Shown: positions 8,411 to 19,472 of the stretch, in pieces
Position numbering within the stretch: position 1 is the first letter of the stretch
How the letters are laid out: every line of letters begins with the position of its first letter
Notes under the pieces: model-generated
Database searches by the model: none
Told to the model about the DNA's origin: nothing
What the model saw: only the letters and a program-made list of their open reading frames with translations
Position numbers and translations under genes: made by a program
Origin: Clostridium sp. OF09-36
GTDB taxonomy: Bacteria; Bacillota; Clostridia; Lachnospirales; Lachnospiraceae
Assembly: GCF_003481985.1 (NCBI RefSeq)
Contig: NZ_QUMD01000002.1
Span: 1 to 64,000, forward strand
Reading direction: 5' to 3'
Length of the DNA stretch: 64,000 bases

Positions 8411-9526
8411 TTATGCTTCATTGATAAAGTTTACAGGCAGGATCAGATAAATATAGGTTCCTTCTTCATCCTTGATAAAGCATGGGGACTTCGGGTTCAT
8501 CATGTAAAGCTCCACATCCTCATCGTCAATGACACGAAGCGCATCCAGCAAGAATTTCGGATTGAATGCGATCATGATATCTTTACCGGATTTGTGTGCC
8601 GGAACATTGGCATTCATAGAACCGAATGCGGACTTCACCCTCATGTTCAGATTATTATCTTCTACATTCATGATGATCGGTTTGCGGTCACTGTCGCGGA
8701 TCAGGATCATCGCGCGGTCGATATTATCCATAAAATCACGTTTATTGATCTTTACACGGGTCTCATAATCGCTGGAAAGCATATGGTCAATCTTAAAGTA
8801 CTCGCCTTCGATCAGGCGGGAAACCACTACAGTATCATCGAATTCAAATAAAATGTGATTTTTGCTGAAATAAATAAGAACCTCTTTTTCATTGTCACCT
8901 GTCAGGATCTTACTGATCTCAGAAAGTGTCTTACCCGGAACTATAACCTTATGGTTATCATAATGTTCTTTCAGCTGAATGTTGCGGATGGAGATCCGGT
9001 GTCCGTCCAGGGAAACCACCTTGAGAAAATCATCTTTCACTTCCAGAAGCTCGCCCGCCATCATCTTATTGCTGTCATTTGGAGAGATGGAGAAAATAGT
9101 CTGCCGGATTGCTTCTTTTAAGGTAAACTGGCTCAGACTGATATGCTGGTCCCGCTCAATATAAGGTAAATAAGAAAATTCTTCGCCGTCCCGGCCCTGG
9201 ATATTGAATACTGCATTCTCACATTCAATGACCGTATTAAAATGATTATCAGAAGTAATCGATACGGGCGTATCGCCATCTGGAAGTTTTCTGATAATTT
9301 CAGAAAAAAGCTTTGCTTCCAGTGCAATTTTACCGCGTTCGAGGATGGAACCTTCTACTTTTGTCTCAATTCCCAGTTCCATATCATTACCGGTAAGCTT
9401 AATCTCATTGGTGTCGGCATCAATCAGAATGCACTCGAGGATGGACATGGTTGTTCTGGATGGAATTGCCTTGGATACAATATTGATTCCATTTAAGAGA
9501 GAGTCTTTCTTAAATTCGAGCTTCAT
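8411..9526 (-). CDS. dnaN: DNA polymerase III beta subunit (sliding clamp)
   Basis: This 371-residue ring-forming processivity factor tethers DNA polymerase III to DNA. It starts MKLEFKKDSLLNGINIVSKAI and shows the three repeated clamp domains; the family segments VVSLDGHRISIRN and the C-terminal YLILPVNFI are clear. Length is typical. It lies next after dnaA, separated by about 340 bp of DnaA-box DNA, and precedes yaaA and recF. The ribosome binding site is AGGAAGTTATCAAC upstream of the ATG. Confidence 0.98.
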   Translation of the reverse strand: MKLEFKKDSLLNGINIVSKAIPSRTTMSILECILIDADTNEIKLTGNDMELGIETKVEGSILERGKIALEAKLFSEIIRKLPDGDTPVSITSDNHFNTVIECENAVFNIQGRDGEEFSYLPYIERDQHISLSQFTLKEAIRQTIFSISPNDSNKMMAGELLEVKDDFLKVVSLDGHRISIRNIQLKEHYDNHKVIVPGKTLSEISKILTGDNEKEVLIYFSKNHILFEFDDTVVVSRLIEGEYFKIDHMLSSDYETRVKINKRDFMDNIDRAMILIRDSDRKPIIMNVEDNNLNMRVKSAFGSMNANVPAHKSGKDIMIAFNPKFLLDALRVIDDEDVELYMMNPKSPCFIKDEEGTYIYLILPVNFINEA

Positions 9527-9866
9527 GTTGATAACTTCCTTTCTGTCGGTTCAAAGTCTTTTTAAAGATATATAAAATAAAATTCCGTCGTAATCGTAGT
9601 AGGGGATGTGGATTTGTGTAAAAGCCTGTTCAGCCCAGAAAATAAAAGGATTTCCGGGCGTGAATAAGACTGTTGAAAACTCTCCTGAATCTTCTGGATG
9701 ACTGGGAGGTTATCCACAAGTGGAAAAATGGAAAAAATTGTCTTGAAAAGCGTCCACAGAATACCCACAGGGAATCCACTGCTTTTCCACAGAAAAATGT
9801 GTATAACTGGAAAAGGGGGCTGTGGCATGTTTTATGTCAACCAAGCTAAGCTTTATGTTAACTAAT
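9527..9866. other. oriC: Replication origin segment between dnaA and dnaN
   Basis: A 340-bp gap with no gene. It holds a perfect DnaA box TTATCCACA (9710-9718), close variants TTTTCCACA (9783-9791) and TGTGTATAA (9799-9807), and further CCACAG cores near 9750-9775. An A/T-rich stretch at 9555-9590 could serve as an unwinding element. The dnaA/dnaN spacer is one half of the bipartite origin in Bacillus-type chromosomes. The unwinding site is inferred. Confidence 0.8.
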
Positions 9867-11245
<1,379 letters not shown>

Positions 11246-11577
11246 TCTTTCAGTCTCCTGTACTTAATCTATACGGGTGGTTGCTGTGCGGCCATGATCA
11301 GAATTAAAATCCGGCGTAAGCTATCCACAGTGTATGTGGAAAAAAATGGGCCTGTTTGTGGATATGCGAGAGCACCCAATCTAGAAACATTGTATACCAT
11401 AAACGGCTGTTTTTCAATGAAAACCGAAAAATCTTAGCCGTTTTGTGAAAATTATCAACAGACTTATCCACAAGTTGTGGATAACTTATTCACAATATCA
11501 ACAGGTTGTGTGTGGGAGGTCTTTGGAGATCCTTTATTTTTTGTGGATTTCCTGCGGATTCTTTTTTAAGAAAAGGC
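11246..11577. other. oriC: Replication origin segment upstream of dnaA (DnaA-box cluster)
   Basis: The spacer between divergent dnaA and rpmH contains TTATCCACA (11464-11472), its inverse TGTGGATAA (11476-11484), TTATTCACA (11486-11494), CTATCCACA (11321-11329) and TGTGGATAT (11357-11365). Closely packed boxes in both orientations upstream of dnaA form the other half of a bipartite origin and probably also autoregulate dnaA. No gene is present. Confidence 0.85.
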
Positions 11578-11606
11578 TTGACGAACCCGCATGTTTTCTA
11601 TATAAT
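11578..11606 (+). promoter_or_regulatory. Promoter for rpmH-rnpA
   Basis: TTGACG (11578-11583), 17-bp spacer, TATAAT (11601-11606). It lies 75 bp upstream of rpmH and points away from dnaA. Confidence 0.85.
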
Positions 11607-11680
11607 TGAGAAGATGTTTAATTAAAATAGTCGTAATGTGTTCAATCAAATAAGCGATGTAAAAAAGGAGGTGCCGCAAC

Positions 11681-11815
11681 ATGAAGATGACTTTCCAGCC
11701 GAAAAATAGACAGAGATCTAAGGTTCATGGCTTCAGAGCTAGAATGAGTACTCCAGGTGGAAGAAAAGTATTAGCTGCAAGAAGAGCAAAAGGAAGAGCG
11801 AAATTATCCGCTTAA
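11681..11815 (+). CDS. rpmH: 50S ribosomal protein L34
   Basis: A 44-residue, strongly basic ribosomal protein of the large subunit. It starts MKMTFQPKNRQRSKVHGF and contains the family core RMSTPGGRKVLAARRAKGR, ending KLSA. The ATG follows AAAAAAGGAGGTGCCGCAAC, an ideal ribosome binding site. It is short but unmistakable, with the universal rpmH-rnpA-yidD-yidC order downstream. Confidence 0.97.
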   Translation: MKMTFQPKNRQRSKVHGFRARMSTPGGRKVLAARRAKGRAKLSA

Positions 11816-11830
11816 TGAATCATTGAATTG

Positions 11831-11862
11831 AAGGTCACAAGAAATTGTGACCTTTTGTATTT
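11831..11862 (+). terminator. Terminator or attenuator between rpmH and rnpA
   Basis: Perfect 10-bp stem AAGGTCACAA/TTGTGACCTT with a GAAA tetraloop, followed by TTGTATTTTG. It probably makes L34 mRNA more abundant than rnpA mRNA. Confidence 0.8.
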
Positions 11863-11905
11863 TGTATTACCAGATGAAAAAGTAGTGGTATGGTGGTAAT
11901 AGAAG

Positions 11906-12250
11906 ATGAAACGATTTCCGAGTATTAAAAAGAATTCTGATTTCCAGGCAATTTACCGCACTGCGAAATCCTATGCCAACAGACAGTTGGTCATGTATGT
12001 AAAAAAGACCGGGGGGCAGCAGTCCCGTATTGGAATATCGGTCAGTAAAAAGGTTGGAAACAGCGTGGTGAGACATCATCTGGCCCGTCTGGTTCGGGAA
12101 AGTTTCCGGCTGAACCGGGACACATTGGAAGAAGGATTAGACATCGTTGTGGTAGCGAGAGCTGCTGCGAAAGACTCAGATTACAAGACAATTGAACGTG
12201 CATTTATGCACCTGTGCGGACTGCATAACATTATAAGAGAATCGAAGTGA
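11906..12250 (+). CDS. rnpA: Ribonuclease P protein component
   Basis: This 114-residue basic protein is the cofactor of RNase P RNA in 5' maturation of tRNA. It starts MKRFPSIKKNSDFQAIYRTAKSYAN region and has GISVSKKVGNSVVRHHLARLVRESFR. The usual RNR box (RNRxKR) reads RHHLAR here, a divergent form of the RNA-contacting helix. It is followed after 4 bp by yidD. Confidence 0.95.
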   Translation: MKRFPSIKKNSDFQAIYRTAKSYANRQLVMYVKKTGGQQSRIGISVSKKVGNSVVRHHLARLVRESFRLNRDTLEEGLDIVVVARAAAKDSDYKTIERAFMHLCGLHNIIRESK

Positions 12251-12254
12251 GAAT

Positions 12255-12491
12255 ATGATAAGCAGGATTATGGATCTGATCAAAAAGCTTCTTATATTAA
12301 TGATACGCGGGTACCAGATTTTTTTATCCCCGTTAAAAGTAAGAACTCACTGTATTTACACGCCGACGTGCTCCCAATACGCCATTGAGGCACTTACCAG
12401 GTACGGCGTGGTGAAAGGTTTATGGTTGTCTGTGAAGAGGATACTCCGGTGTCATCCATGGGCAGAAGGCGGTTATGACCCAGTTCCGTAA
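12255..12491 (+). CDS. yidD: Membrane protein insertion efficiency factor YidD
   Basis: This 78-residue amphipathic membrane-associated protein has the family signature YQIFLSPLK, CIYTPTCSQYAIEAL, KRILRCHPWAEGGYDPVP. The conserved cysteines are present. YidD assists YidC-dependent insertion of inner-membrane proteins. It sits in the conserved position between rnpA and yidC. Confidence 0.95.
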   Translation: MISRIMDLIKKLLILMIRGYQIFLSPLKVRTHCIYTPTCSQYAIEALTRYGVVKGLWLSVKRILRCHPWAEGGYDPVP

Positions 12492-12510
12492 CACATGAGG
12501 AGGTAGCACA

Positions 12511-13818
12511 TTGGATTACTTAGTATTAACGAAGGTTCATGGGGCGATTCTTGGTCCGATTTCCCAGATCCTGGGTTGGATCCTGAATATACTGGTTGAG
12601 TTTACCAATTCCTTTGGTATCCTGAACATTGGTTTATCTATTATTTTATTTACCTTAGTTGTGAAAGTACTGATGTTCCCATTGACGATCAAGCAGCAGA
12701 AGGCATCCAAGCTGATGGCTGTCATGCAGCCTGAGCTGCAGGCGATCCAGGCAAAGTACAAGGGTAAGAAAGACAATGACTCCATGATGAAGATGAACGT
12801 GGAGACGAAGGCTGTTTATGAAAAATACGGCACGTCCATGACTGGAGGATGTCTCCAGCTTGTGATCCAGATGCCGATTCTGTTTGCACTGTACCGCGTG
12901 ATCTACTGTATTCCGGCTTATGTTATGCCGGTAAAGGAGCATTTTTTAAATGTGGTTTATGCACTGACCGGAACTTCTTCCGCGTCTTCCCTGACTGAGG
13001 GAGCAGCAGCAAGCCTGCTGCAGTTTGCGACTGACCACAATATCGCATTAACAGGAGTGAACCCGATCGGAGACCTGACCGGGGTAAGCGGTGAGGCGCT
13101 GGCCAATAAAATGGTCGATATCCTTTATAAGCTGAATCCGGCACAGTGGGGAGATTTAGCGCAGGCATTCCCGGGTGCAGCATCTGTCATTGCAGACAAT
13201 GCGGCTACCATCGAGAAGATGAACACCTTCCTTGGTATCAACCTGTCATCGAACCCGTTTAACGGAAGCTTTGTGCCGAACCTGGCATGGCTGATCCCGA
13301 TTCTGGCAGGTTTAACCCAGTACGCCAGCACCAAGCTGATGATGGCATCCCAGCCGAAGAAGAATAATGAGGAAGATATGGGCTCCCAGATGATGCAGAG
13401 CATGAACGTTACCATGCCGCTTATGTCTGTATTTTTCTGCTTTACCTTCCCGGCAGCGATCGGTATCTACTGGGTAGCCAGCAGTGCGTTCCAGCTTCTG
13501 CAGCAGCTGATCGTAAATTCTTACCTGAATAAGGTGGATATGGATGAGCTGATCCGCAAGAATGTGGAGAAGGCAAACAAGAAACGCGCGAAAAAAGGTC
13601 TTCCGCCTCAGAAGGTGAACCAGAATGCGACTGCAAGCCTGAAGCATATGGAGGCTGTTGCAGCGAAGGAGGAGGCAGAGCGTGCCGAGAAGATCGAGAA
13701 GACCAAAAAGCAGGTAGAGCAGGCTAACAGCTATTATAATAAGAATGCGAAGCCTGGCAGTCTGGCATCTAAGGCAAACATGGTTGCCAGATATAACGAA
13801 AAACACAATAATAAATAA
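12511..13818 (+). CDS. yidC: Membrane protein insertase YidC (Oxa1 family)
   Basis: This 435-residue integral membrane insertase has hydrophobic segments around residues 10-30, 38-60, 110-140, 245-265 and 300-335, with a long variable loop between about 145 and 240. The C-terminal tail is basic and coiled-coil-like (KANKKRAKKG). Translation starts at TTG (12511), directly after an ATGAGGAGGTAGCACA ribosome binding site; no ATG is better placed. In the first conserved helix the hydrophilic-groove position that is usually Arg appears to be Lys52 (VVKVLMFPLTIKQQKASKLM). It works with YidD and SecYEG. Confidence 0.95.
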   Translation: MDYLVLTKVHGAILGPISQILGWILNILVEFTNSFGILNIGLSIILFTLVVKVLMFPLTIKQQKASKLMAVMQPELQAIQAKYKGKKDNDSMMKMNVETKAVYEKYGTSMTGGCLQLVIQMPILFALYRVIYCIPAYVMPVKEHFLNVVYALTGTSSASSLTEGAAASLLQFATDHNIALTGVNPIGDLTGVSGEALANKMVDILYKLNPAQWGDLAQAFPGAASVIADNAATIEKMNTFLGINLSSNPFNGSFVPNLAWLIPILAGLTQYASTKLMMASQPKKNNEEDMGSQMMQSMNVTMPLMSVFFCFTFPAAIGIYWVASSAFQLLQQLIVNSYLNKVDMDELIRKNVEKANKKRAKKGLPPQKVNQNATASLKHMEAVAAKEEAERAEKIEKTKKQVEQANSYYNKNAKPGSLASKANMVARYNEKHNNK

Positions 13819-13830
13819 GGGGGTAACACC

Positions 13831-14952
13831 ATGGATGGGAAGATTACAATCTCTGCCAATACATTGGACGAGGCAATCACAAAAGCATTGATTGAACTGC
13901 AGACGACCAGTGAGCATCTTCATTATGAAGTTGTACAGAAGGAGAGCGCTGGTCTGCTTGGCATCTTTGGTAAGAAACCCTGTATCATCCGTGCCCATGT
14001 GATGAGTGAGGCGGAGGAGAAGGAGCTGGCTGAGGCAAAGAAGCTGGAGGCCCAAAAAGCTGCTGAAGCGAAAAAGGCGGAAGCACAAAAAGCTGCCGAA
14101 GCGAAAAAGGCGGAAGCACAAAAAGCTGCCGAAGCAGCGAAGAAGGCTGCGCAGGCCAAGGCTGCCAGAAATGCAGAAGAGGCCAGAAAGACAGAAGCTG
14201 TTAAAACAAAGAAGGCAGAAGCAGCACCTGCAATGAAGGCTCCGGTTTCCGAAAAAGCGGCAGCAAAGCATGAGGCAGTAGCTGCACCGGAGACAGCACA
14301 GGAAGCTGCCTCTGAGGAAATGCCGAAGAAGGCTTCTGTAAAGATCAACGAGGATGCTGTAAAAAAAGCAGCGAAGGAATTCCTGGAGCAGGTATTTGGC
14401 GCGATGGGAATGCAGGTTTCCATCGAGACAGTATACAATGCCAGCGACCGGGAGCTTCTGGTTTCCATGGAAGGTGATGACATGGGAATCCTCATCGGAA
14501 AACGTGGCCAGACACTGGATTCCTTACAGTATCTGGTAAGCCTGGTTGTAAATAAGGAGACCGAAGGCTATTTACGTGTAAAGCTTGATACAGAGAATTA
14601 CCGCGAGAGAAGAAAAGAGACGCTGGAAAATCTGGCGAAAAATATTTCTTACAAGGTAAAGCGGACCAAGCATCCGGTATCCTTAGAGCCGATGAATCCG
14701 TATGAGAGAAGAATCATTCATTCCGCACTTCAGAACGATAAATACGTTATGACAAGAAGTGAGGGTGAAGATCCGTTCCGCCATGTTGTCATTTCTTTAA
14801 AGAAAGAGGTACCGGCGGGAAATGGAAGAAAAGAGCGTTATGGTTCCCGCCGCGATAACCGTGGAAGAGGAAGAAACGCAGAAAACAAAGCGCCGAAAGC
14901 AGAAGCAGCTGCAGAGAAAAAAGAGGCTGCAGTGAAAGAAGCTGAGGCATAA
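13831..14952 (+). CDS. jag: RNA-binding protein Jag/KhpB
   Basis: This 373-residue protein has an N-terminal Jag domain (residues 1-55, LDEAITKALIELQTTSEHLHYE), a long low-complexity Ala/Lys/Glu linker (about 60-165), a type II KH domain (MGILIGKRGQTLDSLQYLVSL) and an R3H domain (NPYERRIIHSALQND). The linker holds near-exact repeats of AEAKKAEAQKA. KhpB acts with KhpA as an RNA chaperone affecting cell division and elongation. It is 12 bp after yidC, preceded by AAGGGGGTAACACC. Confidence 0.95.
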   Translation: MDGKITISANTLDEAITKALIELQTTSEHLHYEVVQKESAGLLGIFGKKPCIIRAHVMSEAEEKELAEAKKLEAQKAAEAKKAEAQKAAEAKKAEAQKAAEAAKKAAQAKAARNAEEARKTEAVKTKKAEAAPAMKAPVSEKAAAKHEAVAAPETAQEAASEEMPKKASVKINEDAVKKAAKEFLEQVFGAMGMQVSIETVYNASDRELLVSMEGDDMGILIGKRGQTLDSLQYLVSLVVNKETEGYLRVKLDTENYRERRKETLENLAKNISYKVKRTKHPVSLEPMNPYERRIIHSALQNDKYVMTRSEGEDPFRHVVISLKKEVPAGNGRKERYGSRRDNRGRGRNAENKAPKAEAAAEKKEAAVKEAEA

Positions 14953-15007
14953 GAAAAGCTGGACACGTACACGTGAACAGCAGGTAGTGCATAAGGAAAA
15001 GCATCAG

Positions 15008-15060
15008 GCGGGTGTCTGGTAGTGGTTCGGCCACCACCTGGCATCCGCTTTTTCGTTTTT
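15008..15060 (+). terminator. Strong terminator after jag
   Basis: An 18-bp stem with two mismatches and a TTCG tetraloop (15008-15048) is followed by TTTTTCGTTTTTTAT. It separates the yidC-jag unit from mnmE. Confidence 0.88.
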
Positions 15061-15107
15061 TATATTTATGGATGGACCGGTCAGTGCAGACCGGGTCGGA
15101 GGAAATT

Positions 15108-16495
15108 ATGCTGAAGGATAGAAGTTCAGATACGATCACGGCCATTGCAACGGCCATGAGCAGTTCCGGAATCGGAATCATCCGTGTAAGCGGAGACCAG
15201 GCAGTTCCGATTGTAAGCCGGATTTTTGAGAGTAAAAAAGGAAATTTCGATTTAAACACAGCGCCATCGCACCGGATCTACTATGGAATGATCCACGATG
15301 GGGACGAGATGCTGGATGAAGTGCTGGTCATGCTGATGCGGGGGCCGCACAGCTATACGGCAGAAGACACGGTGGAGATTGATTGCCATGGCGGTGTTTT
15401 AGTGATGAAAAAAATACTGGAGACAGTAATTAAATATGGAGCAAGACCGGCAGAGCGGGAGAATTTACCAAGCGGGCATTTTTAAACGGGCGGATCGATC
15501 TGTCCCAGGCAGAGGCAGTCATTGATGTGATCAATGCTCAGAACGATTACGCAGTGAAAAGCTCCGTCAGCCAGCTGAAGGGCTCTGTATCAAAAAAGGT
15601 GAAAGATTTACGGGAGCGGATCCTGTACCAGATCGCTTTTATTGAATCGGCATTGGACGATCCGGAGCATATTTCCCTGGATGGATACGAGGAGGAGCTG
15701 TCTGGAAAGCTGGATACTATGACTGGGGAAATAGAAAAGCTGGTGCGTTCCGCAGACAGCGGAAGAGTGGTATCTGAGGGAATCCGTACGGTCATTCTGG
15801 GAAAACCAAATGCGGGAAAATCTTCCTTAATGAATGTACTGCTTGGGGAAGAACGTGCAATTGTAACAGATATTGCAGGAACCACGCGGGACACGCTGGA
15901 GGAGCATATTCGCATGCATGGTATCAGCCTGAACATCATCGACACAGCTGGCATCCGGGAGACAGACGATGTGGTGGAGCAGATCGGTGTCAGCAGGGCA
16001 AAGCTGGCAGCAGATGAGGCGGATCTGATCATTTATGTTGTGGATGGATCGAGAGAGCTGGATGAAAACGATGCCCAGATCATGGAGCTGATCCGTGACC
16101 GCAAAGCTGTGGTGCTGCTAAACAAAACAGATCTGGAGACGGTGATCAGCGAAGAACTGCTGCAGGAGAAGACTGGCAAGACGGTTATTTCCATCTCAGC
16201 GAAAGAGGAGACCGGTATTGACAAACTGGAAAAAACGATCCAGAATCTGTTTTATGAGGGAAGCATTGATTTTAACGATGAGATCCTGATCACAAATGTA
16301 CGCCATAAGACTGCACTGCAGAATGCATTAAACAGTCTGTATATGGTAAAGCAGAGTATTGAAAACCAGATGCCGGAGGATTTTCTGACGATTGACCTGA
16401 TGGACGCGTATGAGCAGCTTGGAACCATTATCGGGGAAGCCGTGGAGGATGATCTGGTCAATGAGATCTTTGGTAAGTTCTGTATGGGAAAATAA
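15108..16495 (+). CDS. mnmE: tRNA uridine-5-carboxymethylaminomethyl modification GTPase MnmE (one frame break)
   Basis: MnmE forms a complex with MnmG that modifies U34 of tRNAs. The start ATG at 15108 follows GGAGGAAATT and gives MLKDRSSDTITAIATAMSSSGIG. Features: the folate-binding N-terminal domain, G1 GKPNAGKSS, G2/G3 GTTRDT and DTAGIRET, G4 NKTD, and C-terminal CMGK with the conserved Cys. The frame breaks at about 15456, where PAEPGEFTKRAFLNG is recovered if one C is restored in GAGCGGG. Repaired length is about 462 residues. A conserved housekeeping gene; the break is probably an error. Confidence 0.94.
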
Positions 16496-16585
16496 AGTTA
16501 CTAAGTTGTGTGGGAATGCTTTAGGAACTGTGAGAGGATGAGACAGTTCCCTGGTAAGAAAGATTAGCTGGAAGGAATTAAGAAT

Positions 16586-18468
16586 ATGCCGTACTTAGAA
16601 GAATCGTATGATATTGTAGTTGTCGGCGCCGGGCATGCCGGCTGTGAGGCAGCGCTGGCCTGTGCAAGACTAGGGCTTGAGACGATCGTGTTTACCGTCA
16701 GTGTAGACAGTATTGCTTGATGCCCTGTAACCCGAATATCGGAGGAAGCTCCAAGGGACATTTAGTGCGCGAGCTGGATGCTCTGGGCGGAGAAATGGGA
16801 AAAAATATAGATAAGACCTTTATCCAGTCCAAGATGTTAAATGAGTCTAAGGGACCTGCAGTCCATTCCCTGCGTGCGCAGGCAGACAAGCAGGATTACA
16901 GCAGACAGATGCGTCATACCATGGAAAACACGGACCATTTGACCATCCGTCAGGCAGAGGTATCTGAAATTATTGTGGAGGATCACAAGATTACCGGTGT
17001 GAAGACCTATTCCGGAGCGGTTTACCACGCAAAGGCTGTAGTACTGGCCACCGGAACTTATTTGAAGGCACGCTGCATTTATGGCGATGTCAGCAATGCA
17101 ACAGGGCCGAATGGCCTGCAGCCGGCAAACCATCTGACGGATTCCCTGATCGCTAACGGCATCGAGATGTTCCGTTTTAAGACCGGAACCCCGGCCCGTG
17201 CAGACCGCCGCAGCATCGATTTTTCCAAGATGGAAGAGCAGTTTGGTGACAAGCGGGTTGTCCCGTTTTCCTTCTCTACAGATCCAGAGTCCGTACAGAA
17301 GGAACAGGTTTCCTGCTGGCTGACCTACACCAATGAGGAGACACATCAGATCATCCGTGATAATCTTGACCGCTCTCCGCTGTTTTCCGGTGCGATCGAA
17401 GGAACTGGGCCGCGCTATTGCCCGTCCATCGAGGATAAGGTAGTGAAATTCCCAGATAAGACACGTCATCAGGTATTTATTGAGCCGGAGGGACTTTACA
17501 CCAATGAGATGTATCTGGGCGGTATGTCCAGCTCTCTGCCGGAAGATGTGCAGTATGCCATGTACCGGACGGTACCGGGGCTGGAGCATGTGCGGATCGT
17601 GCGCAACGCCTATGCGATCGAGTATGACTGCATCAATGCCCGCCAGTTAAAGCTTTCTCTGGAGTTTAAGGCAATCAGCGGTTTGTTCAGCGGTGGCCAG
17701 TTTAACGGAAGCTCCGGTTATGAGGAGGCAGCAGTGCAGGGCTTTATGGCGGGGATAAATGCCGCTATGAAGGTGCTTGGACGCGAGCCAGTTATTCTGG
17801 ACCGTTCCCAGGCGTACATCGGCGTTTTGATCGATGATCTTGTGACAAAAGAGAACCATGAGCCATACCGTATGATGACTTCCCGTGCGGAGTACCGCCT
17901 GTTGCTGCGTCAGGACAATGCAGACCTGCGTTTAAGGGGAATCGGCCATGAGATCGGCCTTGTCGATGATGAAACCTATGCAAGGGTTCTTCAGAAAGAA
18001 AAAGACATTCAGGCAGAGGCAGAGCGTCTGGAAAAAACATATGTAGGTGCCAATCCAAGAGTACAGGCGTTTCTGGAAGCACATAACAGCACGCTTTTAA
18101 AGACAGGTGCAACACTCGCAGAGCTTGTGCGCAGACCAGAACTAGATTATTTTATGTTAACTGAACTTGATGAGAAGCGGCCAGAACTGCCATACGATAC
18201 TGCAGAACAGGTTAACATAAATATTAAATATGAAGGATATTTAAAGCGGCAGCAGCAGCAGGTAGCGCAGTTTAAGAAGCTGGAGAAGAAAAAACTGGAT
18301 CCGGATTTCGACTACAGTACGGTAAACAGTCTGCGCAAAGAGGCGGTGCAGAAGCTAAACCTGTACAAACCATCATCGATCGGACAGGCATCCCGTATTT
18401 CCGGAGTATCCCCGGCAGATATTTCTGTGCTTCTGGTTCATCTGGAGCAGATGCGACATAGTAAGTAA
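16586..18468 (+). CDS. mnmG: tRNA uridine-5-carboxymethylaminomethyl modification enzyme MnmG (one frame break)
   Basis: FAD/NADH-dependent partner of MnmE. The true start is 16586 (MPYLEESYDIVVVGAGHAGCEAAL, a Rossmann GxGxxG motif), which stops early at about 16716. Restoring one T (GCTTGATG to GCTTTGATG) joins it to the remaining frame, giving SIALMPCNPNIGGSSKGHLVRELDALGG region. Other family blocks are GTPARADRRSIDFS, EPEGLYTNEMYLGG and TSRAEYRLLLRQDNADLRL. Repaired length is about 627 residues, normal for the family. Confidence 0.94.
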
Positions 18469-18483
18469 AGGATTAAGGGATAT

Positions 18484-18515
18484 TGTTGTTGTTTGCGCAA
18501 TGTGTGAACAGTAAC
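18484..18515. repeat. Interspersed spacer palindrome, copy 2
   Basis: TTGTTTGCGCAATGTGTGAACA followed by GTAAC (with flanks), matching the shared TTTGCGCAA...GTGAACAG core. It lies in the mnmG-rsmG spacer. Confidence 0.65.
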
Positions 18516-18633
18516 AATTTTCTGAATCAACGGACGTATTACTGGTATATCCGCGATATGTAATGCAACTGAAAATTCCGTATAAAACAGTTATAAGAGG
18601 CAGACTTTGCCGAAATTCCACACAGGAGGGATT

Positions 18634-19368
18634 ATGGAACAGATTTTTGTGGATAAAATGAAGGCGGGAACCACGGAGCTGGGGATTACGCTTTCCGAAC
18701 AGCAGATGGAGCAGTTTTATCATTATTATGAATTATTGGTAGAATGGAATAAGGTCATGAACCTGACCGGAATCACAGAACTGGAAGAAGTGGTAAGCAA
18801 ACATTTCATAGACAGTCTGGCACTTGTAAAAGCAGTGCCGCTTCAGGATGGCCGAAAAGCATCTGCTATTGATGTAGGGACAGGAGCAGGATTTCCGGGA
18901 ATTCCGTTAAAAATTGCATTTCCGAATTTGAAGATCACCTTGCTGGATTCCTTAAATAAGAGAATCAAATTCTTAAATGAAGTGATCAGCCAGCTGGGAC
19001 TTCAGAATGTAGAAACGATTCACGGAAGAGCAGAGGACTTTGGCCGGGATGCAAAATACCGTGAGCAGTATGATTATTGTGTTTCCCGGGCAGTTGCTAA
19101 CGCAGCAACCTTATCGGAATATTGCCTGCCATTCGTAAAAGTGGGTGGTGCATTTATTCCGTATAAATCCGGTAAAATAGATGAGGAGCTGGAGCAGGGA
19201 ACCAAAGCGATCGAAAGCCTTGGCGGCAGCATTACAGATGTGATCCGTTTTGAACTGACCGGGGCAGATGCAGACCGATCCCTGGTGGTGATTGATAAGA
19301 TCGCTAAGACGGCGAAGAAATATCCGCGGAAAGCGGGAGTACCGTCGAAAGAGCCGATAGGGAAGTAA
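18634..19368 (+). CDS. rsmG: 16S rRNA (guanine527-N7)-methyltransferase RsmG
   Basis: This 244-residue SAM-dependent methyltransferase modifies G527 of 16S rRNA. The SAM-binding motif is AIDVGTGAGFPGIPLKIAFP (about residues 74-93). NLTGITELEEVVSKHFIDSL and VSRAVANAATLSEYCLPFVK are further family blocks. The chosen ATG (18634) follows CAGGAGGGATT; an upstream in-frame ATG at 18607 lacks a ribosome binding site. Last gene of the plus-strand origin cluster. Confidence 0.96.
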   Translation: MEQIFVDKMKAGTTELGITLSEQQMEQFYHYYELLVEWNKVMNLTGITELEEVVSKHFIDSLALVKAVPLQDGRKASAIDVGTGAGFPGIPLKIAFPNLKITLLDSLNKRIKFLNEVISQLGLQNVETIHGRAEDFGRDAKYREQYDYCVSRAVANAATLSEYCLPFVKVGGAFIPYKSGKIDEELEQGTKAIESLGGSITDVIRFELTGADADRSLVVIDKIAKTAKKYPRKAGVPSKEPIGK

Positions 19369-19384
19369 CAATATCGCACAGTAA
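19369..19384. repeat. Outer inverted repeat, left arm (16 bp)
   Basis: CAATATCGCACAGTAA begins on the base directly after the rsmG stop codon. Its exact reverse complement occurs at 19761-19776, so the pair encloses about 408 bp of hairpin-rich non-coding DNA. Confidence 0.75.
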
Positions 19385-19400
19385 ATATCAATAAGTCCGA

Positions 19401-19446
19401 AAGCCCCCGCCCCGCCATGCGTAAACGCATGGCGGGGCGGGGGCTT
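19401..19446 (+). terminator. Perfect 21-bp GC-rich hairpin after rsmG
   Basis: Left arm 19401-19421 and right arm 19426-19446 are perfectly complementary (AAGCCCCCGCCCCGCCATGCG) around a TAAA loop. There is no clear U-run after it. It probably stabilises or terminates the rsmG transcript. Confidence 0.6.
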
Positions 19447-19472
19447 CCTGCTATACTGGCTCCATTACATAT

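Noticed and set aside
13312..14271. A 319-residue Leu/Cys-rich minus-strand frame opposite yidC and jag
   Set aside because: It is antisense to the Ala/Lys repeat of jag, whose reverse complement gives Leu/Cys/Phe; the real genes are certain.
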